Positions 8,996 through 17,502 of a stretch of 64,000 nt of DNA are shown one piece after another. A model generated the notes under the pieces. That model worked only from the letters and a program-made list of their open reading frames with translations. It did not search any database and was not told the DNA's origin. Within the stretch, counting starts at the first letter, position 1, and every line of letters begins with the position of its first letter. The DNA comes from Paraglaciecola arctica (GTDB lineage Bacteria; Pseudomonadota; Gammaproteobacteria; Enterobacterales; Alteromonadaceae), in assembly GCF_018861065.1 (NCBI RefSeq), contig NZ_JAHKQO010000048.1:102892-166891 (forward strand). The letters run 5' to 3'. A program made the position numbers and the translations under genes.

Positions 8996-11900
8996 TGATC
9001 CGCTATTTCGTTTCTCATCCAACAGCAGCCAATATCTTAATGATGGCAATTATCGCCATTGGATTAGTGGCCTTACCCAGTTTAAATAAAGAAACATTTC
9101 CGAAGATAGAGCTTAATCAGGTACAGGTTAGTGTTGCTTATCCTGGCGCTTCTCCTTCTGATGTTGAAGAAGGGATTTGTAACCCGTTAGAAGATGCGAC
9201 AGATGGTATTAGTTTCACAAAAGAGCAGCGCTGTGAAGCTCGCGATAATATTGGCATGCTGATCATGGAGATGCAGGAAGATGGAGAGATACGTCAATTT
9301 ATAGATGATATTAAATCTGCAGTCGATGGCATTATGGATTTCCCTGAAAATGCCGAAGATCCGGTAATTACAGAATTAGGGCGAACCGAAGCCGTTGTAA
9401 CAGTGGCGATAACTGCAAAAAACTTATCATCGCCCGAACTTAAAGCGTTAGCCGAGTATTATCGCGATAAATTACTGGCTTTACCCCAAGTCCCGATTGT
9501 TACCGTTTCCGGTTTTTCTACCCATCAGTTGAATGTTTTGGTTAAGCCAAACACCATGCTTCAATACGACTTGAGCATTAACGATATTGCTGATTTGATT
9601 AAATCACAAGCATTGGAATTACCCGCTGGTGTACTTGAATCCAAAGATACGTCCTACCAAATTCGTTTTGATAATTCCCGTAAAACCGCAGATGAATTAG
9701 CTTCTTTAGTTATTATTAACACCAATAAAGGCGGAGAAATACGCTTAGGTGATATTGCTACTATTGAAGATCAATTTGAAAATTTAGAAGAACGTGTAGA
9801 GCTTGATGGCAAGCAAGCTGCTCTACTCAAAGTCAATAAAAACTCCAGCGACGACACCATCACCATATTCGATGCGGTACAAGAATTTGTTGACCAAGAA
9901 AACCTACGTTTACCCGACGGCACCCAGTTAACGCTAACCCAAGATGCTGCGAGTATTGTTAAAGACCGACTGCAATTATTATTGAAAAATGCATGGCAAG
10001 GATTACTGCTAGCAACACTGGCACTTTTCTTATTTTTTAGTTACCGCTATACCTTTTGGATAGCACTAGGACTACCCGTTTCTTTCCTGGGTGGTTTAGC
10101 TGTTATGAGTACCTTGGGCGTGAGCATCAATATGATCTCTATGGTTGCCTTGTTAATGGCAATCGGTATTTTAATGGATGATGCCATCGTACTGTCAGAA
10201 AGTATTTCCCATGAATATAATCAAGGCAAAAGCCCCATGGAAGCGGCTATTTCAGGCACACAAAAAGTAGCCCGCGGGGTGTTTTCTTCTTTTATTACAT
10301 CGGCGCTATTGTTTGGCAGTTTGTTGTTTATGAAAGGAGATATGGGCCAAGTAATGGGGGTTCTACCCGTGGTCTTGCTGGCTGTTTTGACCTTTAGTTT
10401 ACTCGAAGCGTTTTTGGTTTTACCTCACCACTTAAAGCATTCATTGGAGCATTCTCATCAAAAGGAGAAACCCAAATGGCGTAATCGTTTCGACGCTAAC
10501 TTTTTAAAACTTCGTGATCTTTTTACAGAGTTTGCTAAAAAAGCTATTACCTATCGCTACATTACTGTGGGTTCAGCTTTTGCCTTGTTGATACTTTCAA
10601 TCGGCATGTTGGTAACTGGCACCATAAAATTTAAGGCGTTTCCTGATCTTGAAGGCAATAGGCTTGAAGCGCGTATTCTGTATCCACAAGGCACTCCTCT
10701 AGAAACGACCGAAGCATTGGTTGAAAGGCTCATCACTGCGGCTCGTAAAACCCAAGACCAATTTCAACAAAATGAGTCGCTCGCACTTATTAAAAATATC
10801 CAAGTTGCCTATAGCGAAAATGGTGACTCCAGCGAAACAGGGGCTCACCTAGCAACTGTCAATTTAGAGATTTTAGACACTGAATTACGGCATACATCAC
10901 TTGCCGATTTTACTCCCGCTTGGCGCAACAATACGGGGTCAGTACCGGGTATTATTAGCCTGCAATTTAAAGAGCCTTCATTGGGGCCGGCGGGGCGAGC
11001 GATTGAAATTCAGTTAAGTGGTAATGACCTTGGGGAGCTATCTAAGGCATCTTATGAAATTCAAAACTGGTTGATCGGTTATGACGGTGTTTCCAATGTG
11101 CTTGATGATTTACGCCCTGGAAAACCGCAATTTAAAGTGAAGTTACTACCTGGTGCATTAGCAGCAGGAGTAGATGCGCAACTAGTCTCAACGCAGTTAC
11201 GTTCGGCCTATCAAGGCGCCAAAGTTAATGATATCTACAAGGGGCGAGAAGCCTACGAAATTAACGTTAAATTAGATAGTCGTCTCGAAGATGCCCTTGC
11301 TGATTTTGACGATATGATTATCTTTTCTAAAACCGGCCAAAGTGTACCGTTAGTGAGTGTTGCCACCATTGAGGAATACCGTGATTATGCTCGTATCGGT
11401 CATGTTAACCATCAACGAGTAGTTAATGTATTTGGTAATATCGACTCTGCTAAAGCCAATACGTCGGAAGTATTAAGTGATACCCAAGAGCGTTTGTTTC
11501 CTGAACTTAAAAAACGCTACCCCGACCTTAAAATTTCATTAAAAGGTGAAATCGAAAGCGGGGCAGAAACCAATAATTCTATATTCTCCGGCTTCTTCCT
11601 TGCCCTTACTGGTGTATTTTTATTATTAAGTTTGCAGTTTAAAAATTACCGAGAGCCATTGGTAGTAATGTTAAATATTCCACTTGCACTGATTGGCGCT
11701 ATTATGGGTCACTATATTATGGGACTCGATTTTACTATGCCGAGTATGATTGGTTTTGTATCCCTCGCTGGTGTGGTGGTGAATGATTCAATTTTACTGG
11801 TTGAATTTGTTAAATACCGGGTTAAGGAAGGCATGGTATTACATGATGCTGCGAGTCAGGCTGTGCATGATCGCTTCCGAGCTATTTTCCTCACTTCGAT

Positions 11901-12123
11901 AACCACCATCGCCGGGATGGCTCCATTATTATTAGAAACCAGCTTACAGGCACAAGTGTTAATCCCATTAGTAACCAGTATCGTCTTCGGAATGCTAACT
12001 TCAACAATGTTGGTGCTGTTAGTGTTACCGGCGGCCTATGGAATCATGGAAGATATTGGTTTTATAGAGTTAACCAATGAAGAAGAAGGCATAGAGCCTG
12101 AAGAAGTTGCCCATCTTGGATAG
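8995..12123 (+). CDS. RND-family efflux permease (AcrB/MMPL type)
   Basis: A 1042-residue, twelve-helix proton-driven efflux pump. The N-terminus (MIRYFVSHPTAANILMM) enters the first transmembrane helix; VAYPGASPSDVEEGICNPLED is the conserved start of the porter domain; MAIGILMDDAIVLSES in TM4 carries the Asp pair needed for proton transfer; the second half repeats the pattern (SLAGVVVNDSILLVEF). The acidic C-terminal tail (NEEEGIEPEEVAHLG) is cytoplasmic. It belongs with the less-studied RND pumps of marine gammaproteobacteria; drug, lipid or metal substrate cannot be told. No local TetR or LysR regulator is adjacent. Confidence 0.92.
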   Translation: MIRYFVSHPTAANILMMAIIAIGLVALPSLNKETFPKIELNQVQVSVAYPGASPSDVEEGICNPLEDATDGISFTKEQRCEARDNIGMLIMEMQEDGEIRQFIDDIKSAVDGIMDFPENAEDPVITELGRTEAVVTVAITAKNLSSPELKALAEYYRDKLLALPQVPIVTVSGFSTHQLNVLVKPNTMLQYDLSINDIADLIKSQALELPAGVLESKDTSYQIRFDNSRKTADELASLVIINTNKGGEIRLGDIATIEDQFENLEERVELDGKQAALLKVNKNSSDDTITIFDAVQEFVDQENLRLPDGTQLTLTQDAASIVKDRLQLLLKNAWQGLLLATLALFLFFSYRYTFWIALGLPVSFLGGLAVMSTLGVSINMISMVALLMAIGILMDDAIVLSESISHEYNQGKSPMEAAISGTQKVARGVFSSFITSALLFGSLLFMKGDMGQVMGVLPVVLLAVLTFSLLEAFLVLPHHLKHSLEHSHQKEKPKWRNRFDANFLKLRDLFTEFAKKAITYRYITVGSAFALLILSIGMLVTGTIKFKAFPDLEGNRLEARILYPQGTPLETTEALVERLITAARKTQDQFQQNESLALIKNIQVAYSENGDSSETGAHLATVNLEILDTELRHTSLADFTPAWRNNTGSVPGIISLQFKEPSLGPAGRAIEIQLSGNDLGELSKASYEIQNWLIGYDGVSNVLDDLRPGKPQFKVKLLPGALAAGVDAQLVSTQLRSAYQGAKVNDIYKGREAYEINVKLDSRLEDALADFDDMIIFSKTGQSVPLVSVATIEEYRDYARIGHVNHQRVVNVFGNIDSAKANTSEVLSDTQERLFPELKKRYPDLKISLKGEIESGAETNNSIFSGFFLALTGVFLLLSLQFKNYREPLVVMLNIPLALIGAIMGHYIMGLDFTMPSMIGFVSLAGVVVNDSILLVEFVKYRVKEGMVLHDAASQAVHDRFRAIFLTSITTIAGMAPLLLETSLQAQVLIPLVTSIVFGMLTSTMLVLLVLPAAYGIMEDIGFIELTNEEEGIEPEEVAHLG

Positions 12124-12138
12124 CAACAAATTGGATAT

Positions 12139-12294
12139 CTATTTGCGAAATGGCATTAATAACAAAGCTTTGAGGCTGGTATTGGTTTGAGAGCTTGAAT
12201 ACTCTTTTAAACCTAATAACAGTACCGCTGCGATTTTTACAACTAAGCTCAGGGCAATTTCTATAGGGTGAAAAGACAGGCCTGTAGAGGCGAC
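12139..12294 (-). pseudogene. decayed, internally deleted copy of the sterol desaturase-family gene
   Basis: Read on the minus strand from 12294 to the stop at 12139, the frame gives ASTGLSFHPIEIALS, VVKIAAVLLLG, then directly LKEYSSSQTNTSLKALLLMPF. These match residues about 127-152 and 239-260 of the intact desaturase at 12919-13728 (ASTGLRFHPIEIALS; LKEYSTEQVNTPLKALLLMPF). About 86 internal residues are missing, joined in frame at an LG pair present at both ends of the deletion, and the N-terminal 125 residues, with two His boxes, are gone; an in-frame stop lies just upstream. This is a remnant of a second copy, not a gene. The intact copy lies about 630 bp away on the same strand with the GFA gene between them. 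Confidence 0.85.
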
Positions 12295-12426
12295 GAGACG
12301 GTTTTACAAAGGTTGCCAAGATAAAAATGCTAGACTAATTGCGTTTCTTAATAAGCTCTTAAGTCTTTAAAACTCTTAAGCGTTGCAGTACTTAAGTGTG
12401 TAAAGTTTAAATAAAAGGAACTAAAA

Positions 12427-12846
12427 ATGTACCACGGCTCTTGTTTGTGTGGCGCTATAAAAATTGAGCTATCTGGCTCAATCGAAGATATTATCCATTG
12501 TCATTGTTCGCTTTGCAGAAAAAATAGCGGTACAGCGTACGCTACGAATGGTTTTATTAATACTAGCGAGCTCAATATAACCGATCCACAAAATAAGCTT
12601 GGCACATATGAATTTAAGCCAGGGAAAAATAGACATTTTTGCACAGTCTGCGCATCTCCAATTTTCAGTTCAAATGCAGATAATCCTAGTAAACTCAGGA
12701 TCCGCCTGGGCATCATTGATTCAGATATAACTGAAAGACCTTTGTCTCATAATTTTGTATCGTCAAAAGCCAATTGGGATAATTTAGACGCAGACATCCC
12801 CAGATATAACGGGTTTGAACCTGCACGTGCACGACACAGCAAGTAA
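12427..12846 (+). CDS. GFA family protein (Mss4-like zinc-binding)
   Basis: A 139-residue GFA/CENP-V-type protein. The zinc-binding cysteines are in GSCLCGAIKIEL (CxC), HCHCSLCRKNSG (CxxC with an extra CHC) and FCTVCASPIFS (CxxC), the full metal set of the family. The name comes from glutathione-dependent formaldehyde-activating enzymes, but most members are uncharacterised and should not be called formaldehyde enzymes on sequence alone. AAAGGAACT precedes the ATG. It is the only plus-strand gene between two copies of a minus-strand desaturase gene, a possible insertion by recombination. Confidence 0.85.
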   Translation: MYHGSCLCGAIKIELSGSIEDIIHCHCSLCRKNSGTAYATNGFINTSELNITDPQNKLGTYEFKPGKNRHFCTVCASPIFSSNADNPSKLRIRLGIIDSDITERPLSHNFVSSKANWDNLDADIPRYNGFEPARARHSK

Positions 12847-12918
12847 ATTTATCGCGGATTTTAAAAATTAAATGATTTGATGTGGTTAGCTGAGATACAG
12901 GTTATTTTAAAGCCGTTG

Positions 12919-13728
12919 TTAGTCATCATTCAGCTTAGTCTTTTGGCTAAAAGGCATTAACAACAAAGCCTTTAATGGGGTATTCACTTGCTCAGTGGAG
13001 TATTCTTTTAAGCCCAATTGAATACCATCGTCACCGTTTTTGGCCTGGTCGATATAGCTTCCAAATAACCTATCCCAAATGGATAAATTAAATCCAAAAT
13101 TACTGTCTGTTTCATTAACTATGTAACTGTGGTGAATCCTGTGCATCGCTTGAGTGACAATCAGGGTACGTAAACACTTATCTAATTTAGACGGCAGTTT
13201 GATATTGCTGTGATTAAAAATAGAACTGGCGTTGAGTAATACTTCAAACACTAAAATCGCCACTAATGGCGCACCTAGGAATAGCACCGCGGCAATTTTC
13301 ACCACTAAGCTTAGAGCTATTTCTATAGGATGAAAACGCAGACCCGTTGAAGCGTCAAGGTGCGGATCGGCGTGATGCACTCTATGGATCTTCCAAAGTA
13401 TTGGAACGCGATGAAAAAGCCTGTGTTGCCAGTAAATTAGACAGTCCAATAACATTACTGTGATAGGCACAGTTACCCACAGGCTCAATGTTAAATTATT
13501 CCATAATCCAATCTGATTGTTTTGTGCGTAAATCGCAATAGCTGCCAAACCCGCTGGGATCATGAGCCTAGCGACCATGGCACCAAGCACCACTAAAGTG
13601 AAGTTACTTAGCCAACGTTTACCCGCACCGACAGGCGAATGGCGATTGGGTTTGAGGTATTCCCAAAGCATCATGATGGCTAATACTGAAATGAATACCC
13701 CAAGTCTAATCCAAGTTTCATTAATCAT
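12919..13728 (-). CDS. sterol desaturase / fatty acid hydroxylase superfamily protein
   Basis: A 269-residue membrane di-iron protein. Three His boxes are visible: HRLFH (102-106), HRVHH (115-119) and HRIHH (196-200), with H173 in FNHSN between. Four to five hydrophobic segments precede and surround them. The superfamily inserts oxygen or double bonds into sterols, fatty acids or carotenoids; the substrate here is unknown. TGLRFHPIEIALS is typical of bacterial ERG3-like members. A truncated relative of the same gene lies at 12139-12294. It is divergent from the DUF1499 gene, sharing a control region of about 110 bp. Confidence 0.88.
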   Translation of the reverse strand: MINETWIRLGVFISVLAIMMLWEYLKPNRHSPVGAGKRWLSNFTLVVLGAMVARLMIPAGLAAIAIYAQNNQIGLWNNLTLSLWVTVPITVMLLDCLIYWQHRLFHRVPILWKIHRVHHADPHLDASTGLRFHPIEIALSLVVKIAAVLFLGAPLVAILVFEVLLNASSIFNHSNIKLPSKLDKCLRTLIVTQAMHRIHHSYIVNETDSNFGFNLSIWDRLFGSYIDQAKNGDDGIQLGLKEYSTEQVNTPLKALLLMPFSQKTKLNDD

Positions 13729-13838
13729 AGTGAGTGATGTTTACCCTTTAGGTGAATCAATTAGGAATATACCTGCAACTTCGATATTATCATCGAGATA
13801 ATAAATTACAGGTCACTTATTTACAGGACATTATTTTT

Positions 13839-14549
13839 ATGAAAATTCTTACATTAATTGCTGGTGTATTGGCTTTATTGTTGTTGCTGCTCTCTGGTCC
13901 GTTATATCAAGCAGAGATTCTTGGATTAATGAACGCATTTTTAGCCATGCGAGTTGCATTAATGGTAGGTGCGTTAGCAATTGTTTTGGCGTTAATCCAA
14001 ATTATTTTTATGCGCAAAAATATCTCTTGGCCTGCAACTGGTGTGGCAGTGATATGTGCAGCTGTCGCAATTGTTGTACCTTTGAGTATGATGAACAAAG
14101 CCAAGTCAGTGCCTCCCATTCACGATATCACAACCGATTTAATTAACCCGCCTAAATTTGTTGCTATTTTACCGCTACGTGTTGATGCGCCAAATCCAGC
14201 TGATTATCAAGGTGAAGAAATCGCTAAACAACAGCGAGTCGCTTACCCAGAATTACAAACTCAAAAGTATCAACAAACAACAGATCAGGTATTTGACGCA
14301 GCGTTAGCGGCAGTGAAAAAAATGGGTTTAGAGTTAGTTAATTCCGATAAAAATACTGGTTTGATTGAAGCCTACGACACTACCACGTTTTTCGGCTTTG
14401 TTGATGATGTAGTCATTCGTATCCAAAAAGATGGCCAGGTGACCATGCTTGATGCCAGAAGTAAGTCACGTATTGGCAAAAGTGATATAGGTAAAAATGC
14501 ACAACGTTTAAATTCATTAATCGCTGGTGTTAATAACAACCTAAATTAG
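13839..14549 (+). CDS. DUF1499 membrane protein
   Basis: A 236-residue protein with three N-terminal hydrophobic segments (residues about 3-24, 34-56, 64-84) and a C-terminal DUF1499 domain recognised from YPELQTQKYQQTTDQVFDAAL, GLIEAYDTTTFFGFVDDVVIRI and DARSKSRIGKSDIGKNAQRL. I take the ATG at 13839, after TACAGGAC and followed by MKILTLIAGVLALL; the longer frame from 13752 adds a non-hydrophobic leader and would begin inside the divergent promoter. DUF1499 function is unknown. A second DUF1499 protein, a lipoprotein, is at 37023-37475. Confidence 0.8.
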   Translation: MKILTLIAGVLALLLLLLSGPLYQAEILGLMNAFLAMRVALMVGALAIVLALIQIIFMRKNISWPATGVAVICAAVAIVVPLSMMNKAKSVPPIHDITTDLINPPKFVAILPLRVDAPNPADYQGEEIAKQQRVAYPELQTQKYQQTTDQVFDAALAAVKKMGLELVNSDKNTGLIEAYDTTTFFGFVDDVVIRIQKDGQVTMLDARSKSRIGKSDIGKNAQRLNSLIAGVNNNLN

Positions 14550-14559
14550 CGCTTTCAAT

Positions 14560-14586
14560 TTGCTTGCCTTTATTAAAGGCAAGCAA
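14560..14586 (+). terminator. hairpin after the DUF1499 gene
   Basis: A 12-bp perfect stem (TTGCTTGCCTTT with AAAGGCAAGCAA) closing a 3-base loop, eleven bases after the stop codon. There is no clear T run behind it, so it may terminate weakly or protect the 3' end of the message. Confidence 0.55.
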
Positions 14587-14746
14587 TGCCTCTATTCAAC
14601 ACTCATAACATCTATCTATTGTGCCGAATGTATTTAAAGATTATTTACCACACATTCATTTGACAATTCCCAATTCACAACGTAATTTGACGATTGACCC
14701 TTGAGGTTAGGTTGCCCCCTAAAACCTAGTTCTGGAGCAAATCAAA

Positions 14747-15379
14747 ATGGATCTTTTTCTAAACGAAGTGTTTAGCTTCCCTACTATAATATTCACCATT
14801 CCGTTGATTGTGTTACTGCTATTCTGGCTCATGGCTTTTGCAGGTTTAGCGGATATCGAAATGTTTGATATTGATGCCGATGCACAAGGTGATTCTGCTG
14901 TAGGCGGTTGGCTTGAAACTTTTGGTCTAAATGGTGTGCCTCTCACTGTTGCGCTCACTTTAGTTGATATTTATGCCTTTGCTTTGACCTATTTACTTCG
15001 AAAGACTGTAACGCCTCTATTTGATGGCATACTCTCGGCAACCGCTATCGGTTTTATTGTGGCGATCTTTGCATTAATGGTGGCGTTACCTATTGCTGCT
15101 CTTAGTTGTAAACCACTGCGTAGAGTCTTCGAAACCCACGAAGCCGTGTCTAAGAGAGATTTAGGTGGTGTTATTTGCACAGTCACCACACAAACTGTGA
15201 CTGAGTCTTTTGGTCAAGCGACCTCAGACGACGGTATGGTGTACGCAGTAAGAGCCAATACCCCAAATGATTTATGTAAAGGTAGCCGTATCGTTTTGTT
15301 AGAATATTCTACAGAGCATGATAGTTACATTGTTGCTTCTGAAGCTGAAGTGATGGCAATGTCATCCACCAACCTATAA
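14747..15379 (+). CDS. yqiJ: YqiJ-like inner-membrane protein with C-terminal OB-fold-type domain
   Basis: A 210-residue protein: an N-terminal membrane segment (about 12-30), two more (about 66-85 and 92-118), then a soluble C-terminal domain of about 80 residues (KRDLGGVICTVTTQTVTE ... RIVLLEYSTEHDSYIV) that looks like the NfeD-type OB fold found beside flotillins. TGGAGC precedes the ATG. It lies 40 bp before the flotillin gene, the same order as E. coli yqiJ-yqiK. NfeD-like proteins are partners of SPFH/flotillin scaffolds in the membrane. Confidence 0.8.
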   Translation: MDLFLNEVFSFPTIIFTIPLIVLLLFWLMAFAGLADIEMFDIDADAQGDSAVGGWLETFGLNGVPLTVALTLVDIYAFALTYLLRKTVTPLFDGILSATAIGFIVAIFALMVALPIAALSCKPLRRVFETHEAVSKRDLGGVICTVTTQTVTESFGQATSDDGMVYAVRANTPNDLCKGSRIVLLEYSTEHDSYIVASEAEVMAMSSTNL

Positions 15380-15419
15380 CCTTCTTTTCTTAATCTATGT
15401 AGTAACGGAGTAAACACTA

Positions 15420-17447
15420 ATGAATGCTGAAAGTGACGTAATTTTCTGGATCTCTCTTGCCGTTGGCATTTTTGTAGTAGTGATGGGAATCATTTTGATG
15501 TTAGCGCGCCTTTATAAAAAGGTTGAGCAAGGCCGCGCCATGATCATCAACAAAATGGGTAACGAGCCAACAGTCACCTTTACCGGTGGTGTGGTTATTC
15601 CTGTTTTTCATAAAATGGAAATTATGGATATCTCCCTAAAAACCATTGAAGTAGACAGAAGTGGCTCTGATGGCTTGATTTGTAATGACAACATTCGCGC
15701 CGATATCAAAGTAGGCTTTTTTGTTAAGGTAAATAAAAACCGTGATGACGTAATGAAAGTGGCTCAAGCCATTGGTTGTGAACGGGCATCAAACATTGCC
15801 ACCTTAGAAGACTTGTTTAGTGCTAAGTTCTCAGAAGCTCTTAAAACCGTAGGTAAGTCTTTAGAATTTGAAGAGCTATACGCCAAGCGTGACAAATTCC
15901 GTGACATGATAATTGATAATATCGGCACCGACCTAAACGGCTATGTGCTTGAAGACGTGGCTATTGATTACCTTGAGCAAACTCCATTAGAAAAGCTCGA
16001 CCCAAACAACATCTTAGACTCTCAGGGTATTCGTAAAATCACCCAATTGACCGCAGAGCAACATATTCAAACCAATGTGTTTGAGCGTGACGAAGAGATG
16101 AAAATCAAGCGTAAAGACGTTGAAACTCGTGAAGCAATCCTTGAATTAGAACGCCAGCAAGCTGATGCAGAAGCAAAGCAGAAGCGCGAAGTTGAAACAG
16201 TCGTAGCCCGTGAATCTGCCGAAACCGAACGTGTACAACACGAAGAAAAACTTAAGTCTGAACAAGCTCGCGTGCAGGCAGAACAAGAAATCGAAGTACA
16301 AGAGCAAAACAAACAACGTGAAGTTGAAGTCGCTGAAAACAACCGGTTACGTGCCGTTGCCATTGAAGAAGAGCGAGTTGTAAAAGCCCGTGAATTAGAG
16401 CAAATAGATCGCGAAAAAGAAGCCTCGCTACAGCGTATTGCGAATGAAAAACTCCTAGAGCACGAAAAGCGAGAAATTGCCGATGTGATCCGTAGCCGGG
16501 TTGAAGTAGATAAAACGGTAGCTGAAAAAGAAGAAGAAATTAACGATGTTAGGATAATTTCAGAGGCTGAACGTTTAAGAAAGTCTAAAGTAATAGCTGC
16601 AGAAGCTGAAGCTGAAGAAGCCTTAGTGAAAGATATTAAAGCGGCAGAAGCGGCAGAAAAATCAAGCGAATTTTTGGCTAAAGAGAAAGCCACGATAGCC
16701 GCAGCTGATTTAGATGTAGCTGAAAAACGAGCATTATCACAACGTAAAGAAGCAGAAGGTAATGAAGCACTTGCTGCGGCTACAGGCCTTGCTGAAGCTA
16801 AAGTAATGGAAGCCAAGGCCATAGCAGCAGAACAAGAAGGTATGGCTGAAGTAAGAGTACAAGAAGCCATGGCAGATGCCGTTGAGAAAACTGGCGTGGC
16901 CGAAGCTGAAGTTATGGCTAAAAAAGCCGCAGCCGAAGCAGAAGGCATGACCAAGAAGTTTGAGGCCATGGGCACCATGTCTGATAGCCAGCGTTCACAT
17001 GAAGAATTCAGAATGCGTTTAGACAAGCATCACGAAGAAAACATGGAATCTATCACTACCAATGTAGAAATTGCTAAACAACAAGCCCTAGTGTTATCTG
17101 AAGCCTTGAAAGAAGCCAATATCGATATTGTAGGTGGCGATACCAGTTACCTAGACAGCTTTGTTAAATCTTTGTCTGTGGGCAAAGCAATTGACGGCAC
17201 TATAGGTAAAAGTGAAACCTTACAAACTGCGTTTGCAGACCACTTTAACGGGGATGCCAGTTTTGTAGAAGATGCCAAAGAGTTAGTGGCTGGATTTGGT
17301 GGTGCTAGTGGTAATGCAAAAGATACCGCAATTACTGCTCTGGTGGCTAAATTCCTAAAAGAAGGTGGAGACAATCCACAAATAATGGATTTGGTGGCTA
17401 AAGCACTCAGTGCAAAAGGCACTAAACCCGACACCCCTTCAAGCTAA
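15420..17447 (+). CDS. yqiK: flotillin family protein, YqiK type, extended
   Basis: A 675-residue SPFH/flotillin. One N-terminal membrane segment (about 8-29) is followed by the SPFH/band-7 domain (about 30-210; GRAMIINKMGNEPTVTFTGG, LKTIEVDRSGSDGLICNDN, YLEQTPLEKLDPNNILDSQG). A long Glu/Ala/Lys/Arg-rich coiled coil (about 220-530) with repeated AEAE/EAKA elements follows, then a C-terminal extension of about 130 residues (SYLDSFVKSLSVGKAIDG ... IMDLVAKALSAKG). E. coli YqiK is about 550 residues, so this one is clearly longer. Flotillins form oligomeric scaffolds in ordered membrane patches. GGAG precedes the ATG. The Ala-rich coil explains a long open frame on the opposite strand, which is not a gene. 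Confidence 0.9.
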   Translation: MNAESDVIFWISLAVGIFVVVMGIILMLARLYKKVEQGRAMIINKMGNEPTVTFTGGVVIPVFHKMEIMDISLKTIEVDRSGSDGLICNDNIRADIKVGFFVKVNKNRDDVMKVAQAIGCERASNIATLEDLFSAKFSEALKTVGKSLEFEELYAKRDKFRDMIIDNIGTDLNGYVLEDVAIDYLEQTPLEKLDPNNILDSQGIRKITQLTAEQHIQTNVFERDEEMKIKRKDVETREAILELERQQADAEAKQKREVETVVARESAETERVQHEEKLKSEQARVQAEQEIEVQEQNKQREVEVAENNRLRAVAIEEERVVKARELEQIDREKEASLQRIANEKLLEHEKREIADVIRSRVEVDKTVAEKEEEINDVRIISEAERLRKSKVIAAEAEAEEALVKDIKAAEAAEKSSEFLAKEKATIAAADLDVAEKRALSQRKEAEGNEALAAATGLAEAKVMEAKAIAAEQEGMAEVRVQEAMADAVEKTGVAEAEVMAKKAAAEAEGMTKKFEAMGTMSDSQRSHEEFRMRLDKHHEENMESITTNVEIAKQQALVLSEALKEANIDIVGGDTSYLDSFVKSLSVGKAIDGTIGKSETLQTAFADHFNGDASFVEDAKELVAGFGGASGNAKDTAITALVAKFLKEGGDNPQIMDLVAKALSAKGTKPDTPSS

Positions 17448-17459
17448 TAGAGCGTTCGA

Positions 17460-17481
17460 GGGTAGCTTTCGCTGCCCGTTT
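17460..17481 (+). terminator. hairpin with T run between flotillin and ATPase genes
   Basis: GGGTAGC (17460-17466), TTTC loop, GCTGCCC (17471-17477), then GTTTTAA. The stem has one G-T wobble. It lies in the 55-bp gap between two co-directional genes that probably belong together, so it may act as a partial terminator lowering expression of the giant ATPase relative to the flotillin. Confidence 0.5.
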
Positions 17482-17502
17482 TAATTAGCTGGGAGTATTT
17501 TA

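Noticed and set aside
12062..12319. An 85-residue minus-strand gene
   Set aside because: It is in a different frame from the desaturase remnant and overlaps the RND gene end; the homologous frame is the pseudogene at 12139-12294.
16067..17026. A 319-residue open frame on the minus strand inside the flotillin gene
   Set aside because: It is the Ser/Ala-rich complement of the Glu/Ala coiled-coil codons of yqiK; no ribosome site or domain.
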